From positions 578,138 through 642,137 of the forward strand of contig CAXIPT010000002.1 of assembly GCA_964030475.1 (NCBI GenBank): 64,000 nucleotides of DNA, read 5' to 3'. The stretch is from Tethya wilhelma (taxonomy: Eukaryota > Porifera > Demospongiae > Tethyida > Tethyidae). Below are positions 31,488 through 44,075 of this stretch, piece by piece (position 1 is the first letter of the stretch; each line of letters begins with the position of its first letter). Made by a program: the position numbers and the translations under genes. Under the pieces are notes generated by a model. That model worked only from the letters and a program-made list of their open reading frames with translations, had not been told where the DNA came from and searched no databases.

Positions 31488-31825
31488 ATTATAGAGTCCT
31501 TATTACTCTCAGCAAAACAGAAGTGACGATCGATTTCTCTTTTTCGACAAAATTAATATTACATTGTTTGATCTCATGTGCTATCGTATACCAGGCCACT
31601 CAACCATGACTACTCCACGAATCAGTAAAATGCTTCAATAAATATTTGGGCATTATGTGACGATTCATGGGCAGCACATGTTAACAAAGGCTTTTGGGGC
31701 CAAGTATGCATCATATATAAAATTCCTAAGTGCAACTAACTTGCTGCTTTGTTGATATCTAGCTGCACAACCAGGTCTGAATTCTGGCTGACTTTACTTA
31801 AAATAAATAATGAATGATGTTTCAT

Positions 31826-32370
31826 TCAAGCAGCATCCTTCTTTTGCCACTCCTCCATCTCAGGTGTGACTACCTTCCTCTTCTTGGGTGCTGGCTTTGA
31901 CCAGTGTGCTTGCTTTTTTTTTTCCTGACCAGACGGCTTTTCACTTTGCCTACATGCTCGTTCTACTGCACATTCTTGTGCCCTCTCAGGAGGTTGCCTT
32001 TCCTTTTGTTCCTTTTCAAATTGTTCTAGAATGGCCTTGTTATCTGCATACGGACACCATATCTTATTTGACCATTCCAAAACACGATGAATTTGCCCAT
32101 CTGGTGTGGTATCATCGGCCAAACGTGGTTGATGGCATACCCGACAGCGATGCTTCTTGGTGATATTGTGCACACCTCAGCTGATGTTGCTACCATCGTC
32201 TCCTCCTGTGACTCTTCAACTGGTATTTGATCTTCAATTCTACATCAGCTTCCTCACTCGTCACAGACCTTCCATATATATTCTTGACAAACGAGTCAGC
32301 AGCTATGGTCCAATCTTTAAAATCGGTGCACAGTCCTTGCGAGATACAGTACTCACACACCTACATTGAG
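31826..32370 (-). pseudogene. Zinc-binding transposon protein fragment
   Basis: The frame 32173-31826 gives KKHRCRVCHQPRLADD, a CPYADNKAI block, then a Lys/Glu/Gln-rich basic tail (KKKQAHWSKPAPKKRKVV) ending at a stop. Upstream on the same strand (about 32360-32230), in another frame, lies CEYCISQGLCTDFKDWTIAA. The C-x2-C and C-x2-C...C pairs suggest zinc sites as in DNA-binding C-termini of transposases. The gene is fragmentary and not assignable. Confidence 0.4.
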
Positions 32371-32412
32371 CAAAAGAAGTAGTACACAGATTCAGTTAAT
32401 TTGAGCTTAAAC

Positions 32413-32480
32413 ATACCATATAGCAGGAAATTTCCATGGGGTGCAAATTTTCGTTAATTTCGTGACTAAAGTGGATACAA
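32413..32480. mobile_element. Single end of a 'GCGGGAAAATTTTCG' MITE
   Basis: taccatatagcaggaaatttcc and gtgcaaattttcg match the left end of the MITEs at 11742 and 14762. No opposite end was found, so it is a truncated copy. Beyond it, 32481-33199 has no recognised gene. Confidence 0.5.
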
Positions 32481-33204
32481 AGTGGAAGAGACACTCTTTC
32501 CTTTTGCTTGAGAGAAACAAATTTTAGACGAGTAGACACTTGCGCATTTTGTTAGACGAAATGGTATTAGACGAGACAAAATGGCATGACACCGTCCGCA
32601 ATAATGGTCGAATGTCCACACATGATACAAAATAAATGACACGGTCTATGAGTGTGGGGCTGGGGTCACATATGCATTCCGGTGCTGATGGTGCATGTAA
32701 AGTTCATCCATGACAGAGGTTATCCTGGTAGCTCTGCGCAGCCCGAGGCAAGTATCCTACACCCACGGGGTGTGTTATAGTTCGGACATCCATGTGAAGT
32801 CCGCTTGACCATACAGCTCACAGTTGGTGATCATGAGTGTGTGTGAGGGTAAAAAAAACAAAAACAACAAAACATAACAACAGGGTGGAAACACAAATCT
32901 GAAAACCCCAACAAGCGGTAACCTTACCCTTACCAGGCCTTGCCAGATCCGGGCAAAGCACAGCTTTGCCGTTGAGTGGCGCTGAGAATGGACTTGTTTA
33001 CCACTAAACCATTTTTATATCACCCAGCTGACCAATCAGCTGCCCGCCAGCCATGTAAGCAACATGACAAATTGCATTCCACAGTAACCAAGCACGCACA
33101 GCGTACAGCACCCCCACGTGGCAAGCAGGCAGCCATACCAATGAGAGCTTATTTTTTTGTCTAATTCACTACGCTCATGCAAACAAGAAAATACATCTTT
33201 CTGG

Positions 33205-33335
33205 TCCTAAATCTTGCCAGAAGAGCTTGACTAATATCCCCATTTTTTTGTTTTGTTTTTCCCCTGATATTACTAGAAGAAGGTGATTGGTTATCTCATG
33301 CACGCAAGTTGCTCGATTAGAAGGCAAATTAATTA
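33205..33335. repeat. Dispersed repeat, pair with 39262-39395
   Basis: tcttgccagaagagcttgac, ...gattggttatctcatgca and ttgctc.at.agaa.gcaa occur in the same order and spacing at 39262-39395. Each copy is followed within a few hundred bases by sequence rich in 'gtttgta' motifs. Confidence 0.75.
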
Positions 33336-33424
33336 TCTGGTCATATCCCTGAGTTTTTGTGAACTGGTAAAAAGCTTATTAAAGAGGGAATTTTATAATG
33401 TGTGAGATGGAAGAAACTTAATTG

Positions 33425-34700
33425 CTCAGAATAATAGCCCAGTTTGTACGAATACTTTTGACTTATCTGAAACTTTATTTTTGAAGAGTTGAATTTTGAA
33501 GGAATGACCATTGTTGGAGTGGCTTTGTTTGTGAAGATTGAAGTCTGATATGAAAGAAACCAACACAGAATAGCCCAGAGTTTGTACGAATCATTTTGAT
33601 TTGACTGAAGTTTTATGTTGAAGAGCGGAATTGTGAGATGGTTCGAATGACACTTAATTGTTCAGAGTAGCCCAGAGTTTGTACGAATCATTTTGGTTTG
33701 ACTAAAATGTATGTTGAACCTTCATCGGAATTTTTTGACACAATTTGAATTGCTTTTTGGTTTGTGGTCACTAATGAAGATTGAAGTCTAAATTTTAAGA
33801 AACTAACTCAGAATAACCTACAGTTTGTACGAATCATTTTGATTTAACTAAAGTTTTATGTTGAAGAGCAGAATTGTGAGCTGGTTCGAATTGAAACTTA
33901 ATTGTTCAGAGTAGCCCAGAGTTTGTACGAATCATTTTGGTTTGGCTGAAATGTATGTTAAACCTGCATCGGAATTTTTTATCGCAATTTGAATGGCTTT
34001 TTGGTTTGTGGTCACTAATGAAGATTGAAGTCTAAAATTAAAGAAACCAACTCAGAATAACCTACAGTTTGTACGAATCATTTTGATTTAACTAAAGTTT
34101 TGTGTTGAAGAACTTAATTGTGAGCTGATTCGAATTGAAAATTAATTGTTCAGAGTAGCCCAGAGTTCATACGAATCATTTTGGTTGGGCTGAAGTGTAT
34201 GTTTTAACATGCATATTTGAATGGCTTTTTGTTTGTGGTCACTAATGAAGATTGAAGTCTGACTTGAAAGAAATCAACTCAGAATAGCTCAGAGTTTGTA
34301 CGAATCATTTTGGTTTGGCTATTGAAGAGTGGAATTTTGAAGGAATGAACTGGCTTGTTTGGTTGATGGTTAGTAGTGAAGATTGACATCAGAAGTGAAT
34401 GAAAACCCCTCCTAGAATAACCCAGAGTTTATATGAGTCATTTTGGATCACCTGAAACTTTAGGAGGAAAAGTGCTTTTTGGATTGTGCATGGTCACTGA
34501 GGAAGATGGAATACTCAGGATAGCCCAGAATTATATGTTGACTTGACTCAAACTAGATGATAAACAGTAGAATTTTACTTGATTGGAATCGATCACTATT
34601 CTGTTATATTGAAGGTTGAAGTTTTATCTGATTGAAGCTTGCTTAAAAACCCAGAGTTTGTACAAATCATTTTAGTTTGATTAAAGCTTTATCTGGGTTT
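33425..34700. repeat. Degenerate satellite, unit with CAGAGTTTGTACGAATCATTTTG
   Basis: At least ten copies of a core reading cagagtttgtacgaatcatt occur at about 33437, 33577, 33674, 33823, 33918, 34064, 34160, 34290, 34422 and 34655. Spacing alternates between about 95 and 145 bp, a ~245-bp higher-order unit of two half-units. Shared flanks include tggtttgtggtcactaatga and gaagattgaagtctga. Identity falls towards 34.7 kb. A lone unit is at about 63693-63722. Confidence 0.88.
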
Positions 34701-37318
34701 AATACTCAACTATAGAGCTATAATAATAGTTGGTACAATAGTTCCAATTTAAACCACCGTAGGTTATGTTCTGTAATGGAATATGAAGCACAAGTTGCGA
34801 TCGCTTGAGATGATGAATAGCATGTCATGAGTGTTTCTCACTGTGGTTAGTTGCTTTCTTCAAAATTCACGTAGACATGTGTGACCTCTGAGGTTCAACA
34901 GTAGACACCAGGCAGACACGACTATCGCTATAACTAGTAGTACACCAACTGCCGGTCTACACAAACTTTTTGCATCCTTAACTTAATTAATTTCCACCCG
35001 AAAGTTAAACAAAATGGTGGCCAAGTAAAGACAACACAGGAGAAACAGCCAGAAAAGAAGTAGCTAAAGTTCTTAGAGCCATATTTGTTATAAGAAAGTA
35101 ATCTTTGACAGGAATACAGTGTCTAAATTGTCTTTAAAGTTGAATTTCTACCATGTAGCGATAAAATGGACCAGACGACTTTGATTTTTTTTGGCAGCAT
35201 GGTGCAAAACTACTGAGGGCATCCATACTCTACCAGTTTGTAACTTACATCTAGCAGTATAACATACTGTAGTAGTATTCCAGTAACTAAAACTATATAG
35301 CTTAAATTGCTAGTCAAAAACCGCTAGAAATGCGATACTTTATTGATCTACTGAACACGCTTACCTCGAGCTATTGACATCAGACAAGGCACCACGCTGC
35401 TTGTAAAACACTGTACGTTTAGCAGAACTTATTCTGTGTCCATACTCTATATAGTCTTATCTGGAAATACACAAATTTTATCTGAGTGATGTTCAGTGAA
35501 CTTTCTTGATGCGGTAACTTAGAATTTTTGGGCAACCATGTGCAAAGTCTTTCTAGCTCACAAGACTTGCAGTGCATGCACATTCCATCCTGAACCACAA
35601 GTATACCAAGTGAGAAGCATGCAGGTAAAACTACGGAGGAGATAATTATACTGTTGCAAAATCCTGAAAAGGTCCCATTATCTTTTTTTGGCATCATCAG
35701 TCAACGTAGTTTGCAATGATGTAATTATGAATAATTTAGCATGCGTGCGTTTATAGTACTACGTGACGTAATAAGCTCAGTGCAAAATTTTACATGACGT
35801 GAAGGGCAGCAAAAATTGACACACCCACAATTACGATTTGCTTCACTTGCACATTAATAACAATTATTAGAAGTCACTGATTGTGTAGTATTGCATATTG
35901 CATGTCAGGAGCAAGTACATGTGTTTAGCGACATAATAATGATCATCATATCCGGTGAAATTGTTGCCATTTTCTTCCACTGTTATACGCTATGGGAACA
36001 ATTATTGCAAGATATATAAATTGGTCATTTTTAACTACTATTACGATTAGCTGAGCTAAAGCAGCCAATACGCAAATATGCATCAACTGCTTATAATCAG
36101 TTCAGGACATGTAACTAGTTTGTTTGCCATTGACCCCCTGTGATCCCCAGCTACTTTATTATCACCTTCACCCAGCCAGTAACTGGCACGTAGCTTATAA
36201 ACCAACTATGGTTGCTAGGCAAACAAATACACAAACAAACAATATAAAACTTGCACAGTGAAAGAGATGGAGCTATGGTGTTGCACATTATCTGAAATAA
36301 GTGGTAGAAAAACATTTTCCTATCATTATCGTACCACTTATCTTGATGTACTATATTTTTTCCACATCTAATGATGTTTCTCATGTCAGAAACCTGTAAA
36401 AGGTATTTTGAATGTAGAGAGAGATATTAATATTTTAAAATTTTGTGTTACAAATGATACAAAACAAATGGTAGAAAAACGTTTTTCCATCATTATCGTA
36501 TCACCTTTCCCGTCGGATTATTTGATTTCCACTTTTGATGATTGTTGTCATGTCCGACACCTGTAAAAATTGTAACAGGCCTGAAACTCAGCCAGCTAGC
36601 TAGGCTGGACCAGTCTTCAGGAATTTTTGTGTGTCTAAAGTTTTATAACATGTTAAAACTCTACTATTTGCATTGCTAGAAGCTAGCGCTTCATCTATGC
36701 ACGGGACAGGTAAGAATTGAAAAGTATGAGCTCCATAATTGCACGCTCTTGAGGCACTCTATCAACTCGGCGAAGATTATTTGCCTACTTCATTTTGCGA
36801 AGGCTTAAAGTCACCAGCTTGGTCACAAAAAACGATGGATCTCAGATTCTATGGAAAAAAAACTTGGTATTCACGAAAATGCTATACACCCACAATAAAT
36901 TTTTGAGGTCAGACTGCATGTGCGTGATGACGAAATAACATTCCAAAATTTTACCGGAAATGCACCAGTTTTTCTAGACCCCCATTTTTCGCTGGGCGGA
37001 AAAGGCGGGGTCTAGGGCTAGACTACATCTGGGGTGCATCATCTAGAGTTTGTGTTGAATGGAACTGCTGAACTGACAGGAGCAGCTAGCTTTACAGAGG
37101 TGATGGATGCACTGTTGGTCAGGGGTCATTTGCTTGGCAGGGTAGACAGGAGTTGACCTGCTTTAGTTAGAGTATGTAACCTGGGTATCTTAGCTGTAAA
37201 GTAACCCTCGTGGCACGTAGTGGCTGCTACTCTAGCAGGTTTGGAAAATTTTCAGCGCTACAGTTTCTCATTCTAGTTCAGTGCGCTATCTCTATTTGCT
37301 ATTGTAATAGCTAGCACT
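34701..37318. other. No gene recognised
   Basis: About 2.6 kb with scattered short frames only. Contains the second copy of the 7600 repeat (36105-36240) and an imperfect ~190-bp direct repeat (36285-36370 and 36465-36550) sharing ggtagaaaaac and ttttcc.atcattatcgta. A short Cys-rich frame at 37319-37425 (MSCEPVLPEDLSSL then CTGPNCTFCTW) could be an exon linked to the recombinase fragment that follows. Confidence 0.45.
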
Positions 37319-37522
37319 ATGAGTTGTGAGCCAGTTCTCCCTGAAGATTTAAGCAGTTTAATGCACCACTGCACTGGACCGAACTGCACTTTTTGCACAT
37401 GGAGGAGAAAAAACCCTATAATCTAGGATCGGAGTGATTACTGGAGCACAAAGCAGTCTCCTCAAGTGGTTCTACTCTCTGTGGAGAGGATCTAACCAGC
37501 TCACAAATAATGGATCTCTCCA

Positions 37523-37963
37523 TTGCAAAAACCGAAAGGAAATGTCTGGTATTCAAAAGCTCCAATGGGACACAATACCCTCGGGAAAGCAGTCAGTGAA
37601 GTAATGAAAGAAGCTGGTTTTGAGGGGCGCTACACTAATAACTCACTTCATGTGACTACACCTACCCGATTGTTTTATGCAGAGGTGGATGAACAGCTGA
37701 TAATGACTAGAACCGGTCACTCGAGCACTGACGGTGTACATGCGTACAAGAGGACATCTGACAAACTCAGACAGCTCACTTCTGATGTTCTCAACAGTGG
37801 ACAATCAAGGGTGACCCCAAAGGCAAAGCCAGAACCATCGCCCGAACTAGCACCAGAGCCAAAGCCAAAGCCAAAGCCAAAGCGTCGTCGTGATGAAGTA
37901 AAGGAAAATACGGTTCCTCCTTCATTCCACATCACTGACCTGCACGTGAATTTACCTACGTAA
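37523..37963 (+). pseudogene. Crypton-like recombinase C-terminal fragment, catalytic residues lost
   Basis: The plus-strand frame without an ATG start reads KPKGNVWYSKAPMGHNTLG, EVMKEAGFEG, then NNSLHVTTPTRLF, TRTGHSS, HAYKRTSDKL and a Pro/Lys-rich tail (PEPKPKPKPKRRR). It aligns along the last ~150 residues of the recombinase at 27857-29251. The active-site NHSLRAT is NNSLHVT here, so both the His and the Arg of the H-x-x-R pair are lost, while the later His (TGH) and Tyr (HAYKR) remain. It is either a dead element or a domesticated non-catalytic derivative; the truncated upstream part favours a dead element. Confidence 0.7.
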
Positions 37964-38564
37964 ATTGGGCGTGGCCACAAATGTTACATCATAAACGAGC
38001 CACGAAAAAACACGCAAAAAGTAATTAGATCACAAGTTTAAGCAAGCTCACTTATGAAGGACTTAACAAACCTGCTAAGAAAGCGAAGACTCAGCATCAG
38101 AAAGGTGAAAATAGCAACAAGACTGCAAGTAAGCGAGTGACCACACCCTATTTACGACGTCACGATAGAAATTTACTTGAAGATTACGGATAGATATACG
38201 TTATTTAGTCATGTGCAGGTCATGTTACTTTGCAAACAGTGTTTCTACACGGGTATGCGCGGTTCGACACTCTTCCTCCCCCTTATATACCGTATGTAAA
38301 AATGCTTTTTTTATTATTATTTTTTTATTGTAACCTACTTCTGCAAAAGTATCTGTTGATTTTTGAGAAAGTTTAATACAAATGTATCAAAAAATCACAG
38401 ACAATACATTTATGAACCAAACTTCTCTAGCACATAACTACAACAACAGAGCAAAATTTTACAAAAGTGTTTACAGACAAAATAAACACCTATTCATTTA
38501 CTCCTATTCTACGGTGTGACGTGTAGACTTGCTGCTTTTTTTTTTTTTCACTAACTTTGCCAAC

Positions 38565-39130
38565 TCAGATTTTCGTTGCAAATAAACATGTAATGTCGAA
38601 CTTTTCTGATTCAAGTGGTATATGGGTGTTTTCTACAGTGACACCCTCCAAAGCAAAGGGGACATTTCTACATAGTCCAGTTATTGAGTAACTACAATGC
38701 TTTCGTGCATAACATTTTGATGAGGACAACATTTTTCTATAGGGTTTAGTTCTGCATGAAACTTTGGAAGAAAGCTGCATGTATACATAACATTTGGAGT
38801 TTAAATTATGTTCAATTTTAGTCTTCTCGTTCGAAAAATCTGAATGGCTAAAAGGAGGTACATAGAAAGTGGTCATCCACCTTCTGATCGTAATAAAGTT
38901 TAGCATTTTTGACAAATTTTCTGGAGAATTGCATCCCTCTACACTATCGTGAAAATTATGAAAATGTTTCAGACGATTTCCTACTAGTAGCAAAACATTC
39001 TTAGCCACTTTCTTTTCATTGTTTGAACCATCGAAAACTTTCATTATATGCACTAAAAATTCTATACATCCTTCATGTGGACATTGCACGTCAACTCTTG
39101 CTCCTAAAGTTGTTTCGAGTTTAATTAGAT
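38565..39130 (-). CDS. Hypothetical protein fragment, ~185 residues
   Basis: Open minus-strand frame from a stop at about 39155 through LETTLGARVDVQCPHEGCIE to a stop after CLFATKI (38565). It has no ATG at its 5' end, so it is probably an internal or terminal exon. It contains C-x4-C (CPHEGC) and several further Cys in the second half (CYVYM, SCRTK, KCYARKHC). Protein-like composition and length argue for former coding function, but no family is recognised. The poly-T tract (38535-38549) downstream may mark a retroelement or a 3' end. Confidence 0.35.
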
Positions 39131-39489
39131 CATCATTTACTGCTTCCTTTTTTTGTTAAACCACTGATTTGTTGTTGAGAATGTGTAGTGGAACCTTGTC
39201 CAAACCTAAGTTGTTTCATGGTTTTTGATATCTTTCTGGTTTTAACCCAACTACTGTTAAGTCTTGCCAGAAGAGCTTGACTAATGGCCACATTTGTCTG
39301 GTGTTTTCCTGGGTATTCATAAAAGAAAGTCTACCAAGTGATTGGCTATCTCATGCAAGAAAATTGCTCAATCAGAACGCAAGATTATGTTCATTTAAGT
39401 TTCTGGCGGCTATTGTGTTATAGTCAGAAAATTCCCCGAGTTTGCGCACAGAACCACTGAAACAGCTGTATGTTAAATCTACGAATACT

Positions 39490-39582
39490 ATTAACAGGTC
39501 TGAAAGTTTATTTTGAAATATTATATTGTTAAAGAATGGTTTTATAACTCAAAAGTTTGTAACTTAATGAACAGTACAATGA
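39490..39582. repeat. ~90-bp dispersed repeat, pair with 42463-42557
   Basis: The block with ggt(c/t)(t/c)gaaagtttattttg, ttgttaaagaatggttttat and caaaagtttgtaacttaatg is almost identical at 42463-42557, in the same orientation. It carries no ORF. Confidence 0.85.
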
Positions 39583-39722
39583 ACATGTTGGAATTAATAA
39601 AAATGTTGGATTCATTCTTGAAACAAAGCTAAACTGACTAGATCGACCTAGTCAATGCAGTTACAACCATACATACAGCCCTGCACCATAATGATTTGAA
39701 TGATTATTAATTTTAAGAGTAC

Positions 39723-40480
39723 TCAAATACTAAGGCTAAGAGTACCATGCGTCAAACGAAGTGGAGAGAGATGTCTTGAGCAGTCATAATAATATGCTGT
39801 CACTGACATTGTGCTTATGGGCCAGTACCAATAATTTAAAGTGACAGAATAATCCTCAATCTTTGGTATATCACCAATTTCACTTTGATGTATTGTTTTC
39901 TCTGCTCTATTCACAAACATTGGTTTCTTCCCAGACACATACACGTACCTTGATCATTGATGTTGGGAGCATCCACTGTGTCATCTTCTCGAGTCTGCCT
40001 CTCCCAAGTGATCAAGGGCCCTGAACCCATAGTAGGAGTTGGTTAATTTCCATTTTCCTGTACCTGTATTATTGGTACAGTATGCAGCTGGGTCCCAAAG
40101 TTGGCAGTCACCAGACCTAACAACTGTTAGTACTGATTGCCAAATATTTTCATTCCCAGGCACTCTCTTACCACCTTCAATTACCTTCCAATCATTCAGC
40201 ATCTGCTGGAATTGATCTGCTTGTGAAGTCTAAAATCATGATCTGAAAAGTATTTGATTAGGTATCTGGGATTACCATTGGATTTGAAAAAGATTAATCT
40301 TAATCTGCTTTCAGAAATACGTTTTCCTTCAAGATTGGTCTTGGAATCCCACTCAGTGAAGCCTACTTTATGAGCTAAGCACCTAACTTCTTCATAATTC
40401 AATGGCTTCCTGTAAAATTGCTTATCTTTTCCATCACTCAATCGTTTTGTCAAACCATATCTTCCAGTACTCACATTGGC
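39723..40480 (-). pseudogene. Hypothetical coding fragment with one frameshift
   Basis: Minus strand 40474-40196 (STGRYGLTKRLSDGKDKQFY..., ending YFSDHDFRLHKQ) continues one frame over from about 40205 (MLNDWKVIEGGKRVPGNENI, then CQLWDPAAYC) to 39981. The second part would continue to ~39723 in a further frame (KPMFVNRAEKTIHQ). Each block is protein-like and collinear, suggesting a decayed gene, probably transposon-derived. No catalytic motif is identified. Confidence 0.35.
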
Positions 40481-40884
40481 ACCAGTACTTTAGGCTGCTA
40501 TAACTTTTGTATATATTATTGTAATTTCTTTTGAATTTTAGCTATATAACAGGTATCTTCACATAATATCATATACTGTTACTATTCACATGCGTGACAC
40601 ATCTAAAACCATTTTAGACATATAGGGATAAGACATTTTGAGATAAGACATTTTGAGTATTAGACCTTCTGGTATTAGCCATTCTGGGACATTTCCAGTA
40701 AAATGACTCTGGTGTGAACCTCATAAGTTTTTGCTTATTTAGATATTACTTCTTTGGGCCGTGAAACTCATTTTAGCAATAAGCACACTGTGTTACAAGT
40801 GTATAGTTGTGAGGTACGTAATGCCCTAACTTCTATTGCTTTTGTCAACTGAAATAGCATCCTACCATGCCTGTGCTTGTAGAG

Positions 40885-41165
40885 TGTCCATTGGTAGTGC
40901 TCACATTTTGACAGTACCTGTCCTATTGTTTCACTTTCTTTTTCACATACTCTGCAGATGTAGTCATCTGTAGTTTTTCCATCTGCATGGTTTTGCTTTT
41001 AGATTAGGAACAGCTGTATTTTCTTCTAAAGTATTAATGTTTTCTAAGCAAGCCCTGACTACTCCTGTAAGTATTGATAGAGAGGTTGGAAAAGGAAAGA
41101 GAGTGTTTATCTTTGAGGTAGCAGTCACATGGGACCCACTACTAGAAGAAAGGTGCAAATCTAGT
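40885..41165. pseudogene. Rearranged reverse-transcriptase tail fragments
   Basis: 40885-40990 matches 21790-21890 in the same orientation (gtccattggtagtg, gacagtacctgtcctattg). 41085-41160 matches the adjoining part of that fragment in the opposite orientation (gtgtttatctttgaggtagc, coding FIFEVAVTWDPLLEERC on plus). The fragment has therefore been broken and partly inverted. No intact reverse transcriptase is present. Confidence 0.55.
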
Positions 41166-41683
41166 TACCTTTCTATAATCACTCTGTTTGTTGGGATACA
41201 CTGGTAGTCACCTTCGGGAATCCCCCATCACCCCACTCGTGATTATCCCTCCTGGTGCTGTGAGTATCTTGGGGATCTCAACCTTGGGATTAAACATTTC
41301 ACTATATTCAAACAGTCATGGGATGCCATTAGTAAAGATACCGAGGCCCACAGTTATATCTTCTTACCAAGGTAGCAAACTAGAATTGAGACATTATGGG
41401 ATCAAAATAAGCAGTTTACTCTAGCCTACTGTGACTCTTTTCCAGTGTCCCATGATCACTTGACTCTATTCTTGAGGAAACAACTATACAAAATAAATGC
41501 AGAAGTGTAGGCATTGTACGTATATGTTCATCTTACCAGCTCGAACAGTAAACCTCTTGCCCCATTCTTGGTTTTGTTGGCATCTCGTACGAGCTGGCAA
41601 TATGCTTAGCCTCTAAACGTCCATCTGAGGGCTCTCCTTGCTCTTAAAATTGTCGCTAAAACTAATTTCTCTGCCTTCCCTCC

Positions 41684-42260
41684 TCAAAACTGAATACAAT
41701 TGGGTGGCTGTCGTTTTATCATCCGCTGCTCAACTATCTGTTTCACCTTTGGTGTTACTTTTATCGTGCGGGCACTTTCTTCTTTTCTCCGGGTTGTTCC
41801 ACTTTCAACGAACCTTGGAATAAATTTCAACACTTCTCTCCTGCTACATCCTATCCCTTTGTCTTCTTGTAGCTTCTTGGCAATGGTGTATGTTCTCAGC
41901 CCCCTCTCTCTGAAGTATAAAATATGCTGCTTTGCGTAGTCGCTGTACACCATTGCCAAAGAACATATACAAGGTAGAGATGGAAAACGCGAATACAGGT
42001 AGCTCTTCAAAACTTTATACGACAAACAGTCACACTATGTTGATCTCTCACTTCAATGCTTCAACGTTGGACTCAAAATACTTGTCACGCACTCTGCATG
42101 TGTACGCATTTCTACATAAACTTCTGTTGGACGACGTAATTATGTCACGTGTAGAGCATGGCGTTTCGTTTTTCCATGCTGATAATGAGATTAAAAAATG
42201 TTGGCGTAATGTTTAAACGGAAGCGTTGGCACAGACGGTTGAAGTAAACGGAACGTCAAG
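41684..42260 (-). pseudogene. Tc1/mariner transposase N-terminus with element end
   Basis: Minus-strand frame from ATG at 41953 (MVYSDYAKQHILYFRERGLR) through TIAKKLQEDKGIGCSRREVL and FVESGTTRRK to a stop at 41684, 89 residues. This is the paired-like helix-turn-helix DNA-binding region of Tc1-type transposases; the catalytic part is missing. 41960-42260 matches the end of the 20494 element (ggacgacgtaattatgtcac, aacggaagcgttggcac), ending at gtaaacggaacg. It is thus the coding relative of the 'AAAGTTCCCGTT' family. A detached terminal piece tagcccgcaataaaaagttt lies at 42432-42452. Confidence 0.75.
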
Positions 42261-42559
42261 GGCTCACCCAGGCTTGCCCCAACTACTCTCACTGCAGTTC
42301 AACTGTCAAGAAATAGTATAATTTTCATTTTGCTACTTTTATATGGTGCAAAAGAATAGAGATCGAAAAGGGGAAAAAAGAAATTATCTGCATCTCTTTT
42401 TGAATCATTATCAATGACTGATACAGTATATAGCCCGCAATAAAAAGTTTCTACGGATCTATTGACAGGTCCGAAAGTTTATTTTGAAATATTATATTGT
42501 TAAAGAATGGTTTTATAACTCAAAAGTTTGTAACTTAATGAACAGTACAATGAACATGG

Positions 42560-44075
42560 TTGATTCTAAAGTGCATCTCTTAAAGTTAGCTGCTTAGCCA
42601 GAAAAATGAATAGTAGATCAGCCACCTACTTCTTATGCTTCTCATCTACTACACCTAGTTCACGTGCTTTACACAAAACTCTCTGTTGCTTGAATAGTTG
42701 TGTAAGAAAGAGATAGTAGAGTAGACAATAGAGACAAAGCAAACTGTTTGGATCCATATGTCCACTTAAGGGCACTAACTAGAACACGAGAAAAGGTTTG
42801 AACATTTTCTGGAATATTAGGGCTAAGTGGTTCGATCGAATTGATGAAAGTTTATGACTTTAACTATCATTCGTTGCATCNTTTTTGGGCTCATTAGAAA
42901 GAGAAAGAGCTAAATAGTAGCTTAAGAAGCCTTTTAGTGCTAAGCGCTCAGTTTTTGCTGAGTTATTCGCGTGAATATTTGTATTGCGCTAATGGGCCAT
43001 CCGTGCCATTCCTGTGTACCCAGTACTACCGTACTGGGAATAAATTAGGTGTAAGCATTGCTCTCATATTAAAGTTCACTTATAGTTACGTTCTAAACAT
43101 GAGATATCAGTGATTGTGTTATCAATATTGAATTCAGGCACTGTTACATGATATTGTGATATGTAGTATATCTTCACGTCCTATGCCCGTCCCAATTTGA
43201 AATTTTTACCACATAATGATTAAGTGTTTTTTAAAAAAAAATTGAGAAAATCGAAACATCCTTTTTCCGAAAACCCAAATTTTGGGTTTGTTGGTTGTGA
43301 CCTTTGAACTTAATTAATTAAATATAACTAGTTGTACACTGAGTGCAGTTAATTGCCTCGCGCGCGACGTTTGAAGTAATTATGCCATTCGATTTGATGA
43401 GCTGTTTAGAAAGGAAACCTAGTTAGACCGAAAGAAATGGACTACCATGAATGCCTGATCAGCTAACTCCATGTATTTTAAACTCTCACCTCTTGTACAG
43501 TTAGTAGGTACGTACCACAATGATGTCTCTGCAGCTCATATTAAACACACATGATTCTAAGCACGAGATCTTGAGCTGTGTGCGCGCACGTGTTTCGTAT
43601 ATGCAGCTAGCTTGTTTCAAACCGGAACAATTTTTGCCAAATTGGCCCGTTTTTCATCCGGTGTTCATGACGTATAATTGGATTTTACTTCCACAATTTT
43701 TGGCCCTGCAAGATTACACTGCCTCACGCTAAGGCGCTCGGCAATGACTATGCATATTGTTTTGAAGCCCAACTAATGCAGTTTGTAATGAAAAATATCG
43801 CAGACTCTAAATGTGTACGATTTAAAAGTTACAGCCATTTAGGTTACCTGCATTTTTGTAAACTGTATACACAAAAAGCCATACAAGTAAACTCACCACA
43901 CAATTACTATTTGCAGATATAAATATGCATACCAAGTTTCGTCGAAATCTGAGGTGGGCTGTCCATTTTTGTGTTGATATGGAATGACCCATACATGAAT
44001 TGGATACCTTGCAAAAATACTGATTCATGGCAAGGGAGCTTATGAAAAGAGAAAGGAAGCGGAGTTAGTTGCTAC
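42560..44075. other. No gene recognised; one ambiguous base
   Basis: Mostly AT-rich sequence with no exon-like block. An N stands at about 42882 inside cgttgcatcnttttt, so the assembly is uncertain there. Confidence 0.5.

Noticed and set aside
33425..34700. CRISPR or leucine-rich-repeat coding array
   Set aside because: Spacing alternates, both units and spacers are related and degenerate, and no frame stays open.
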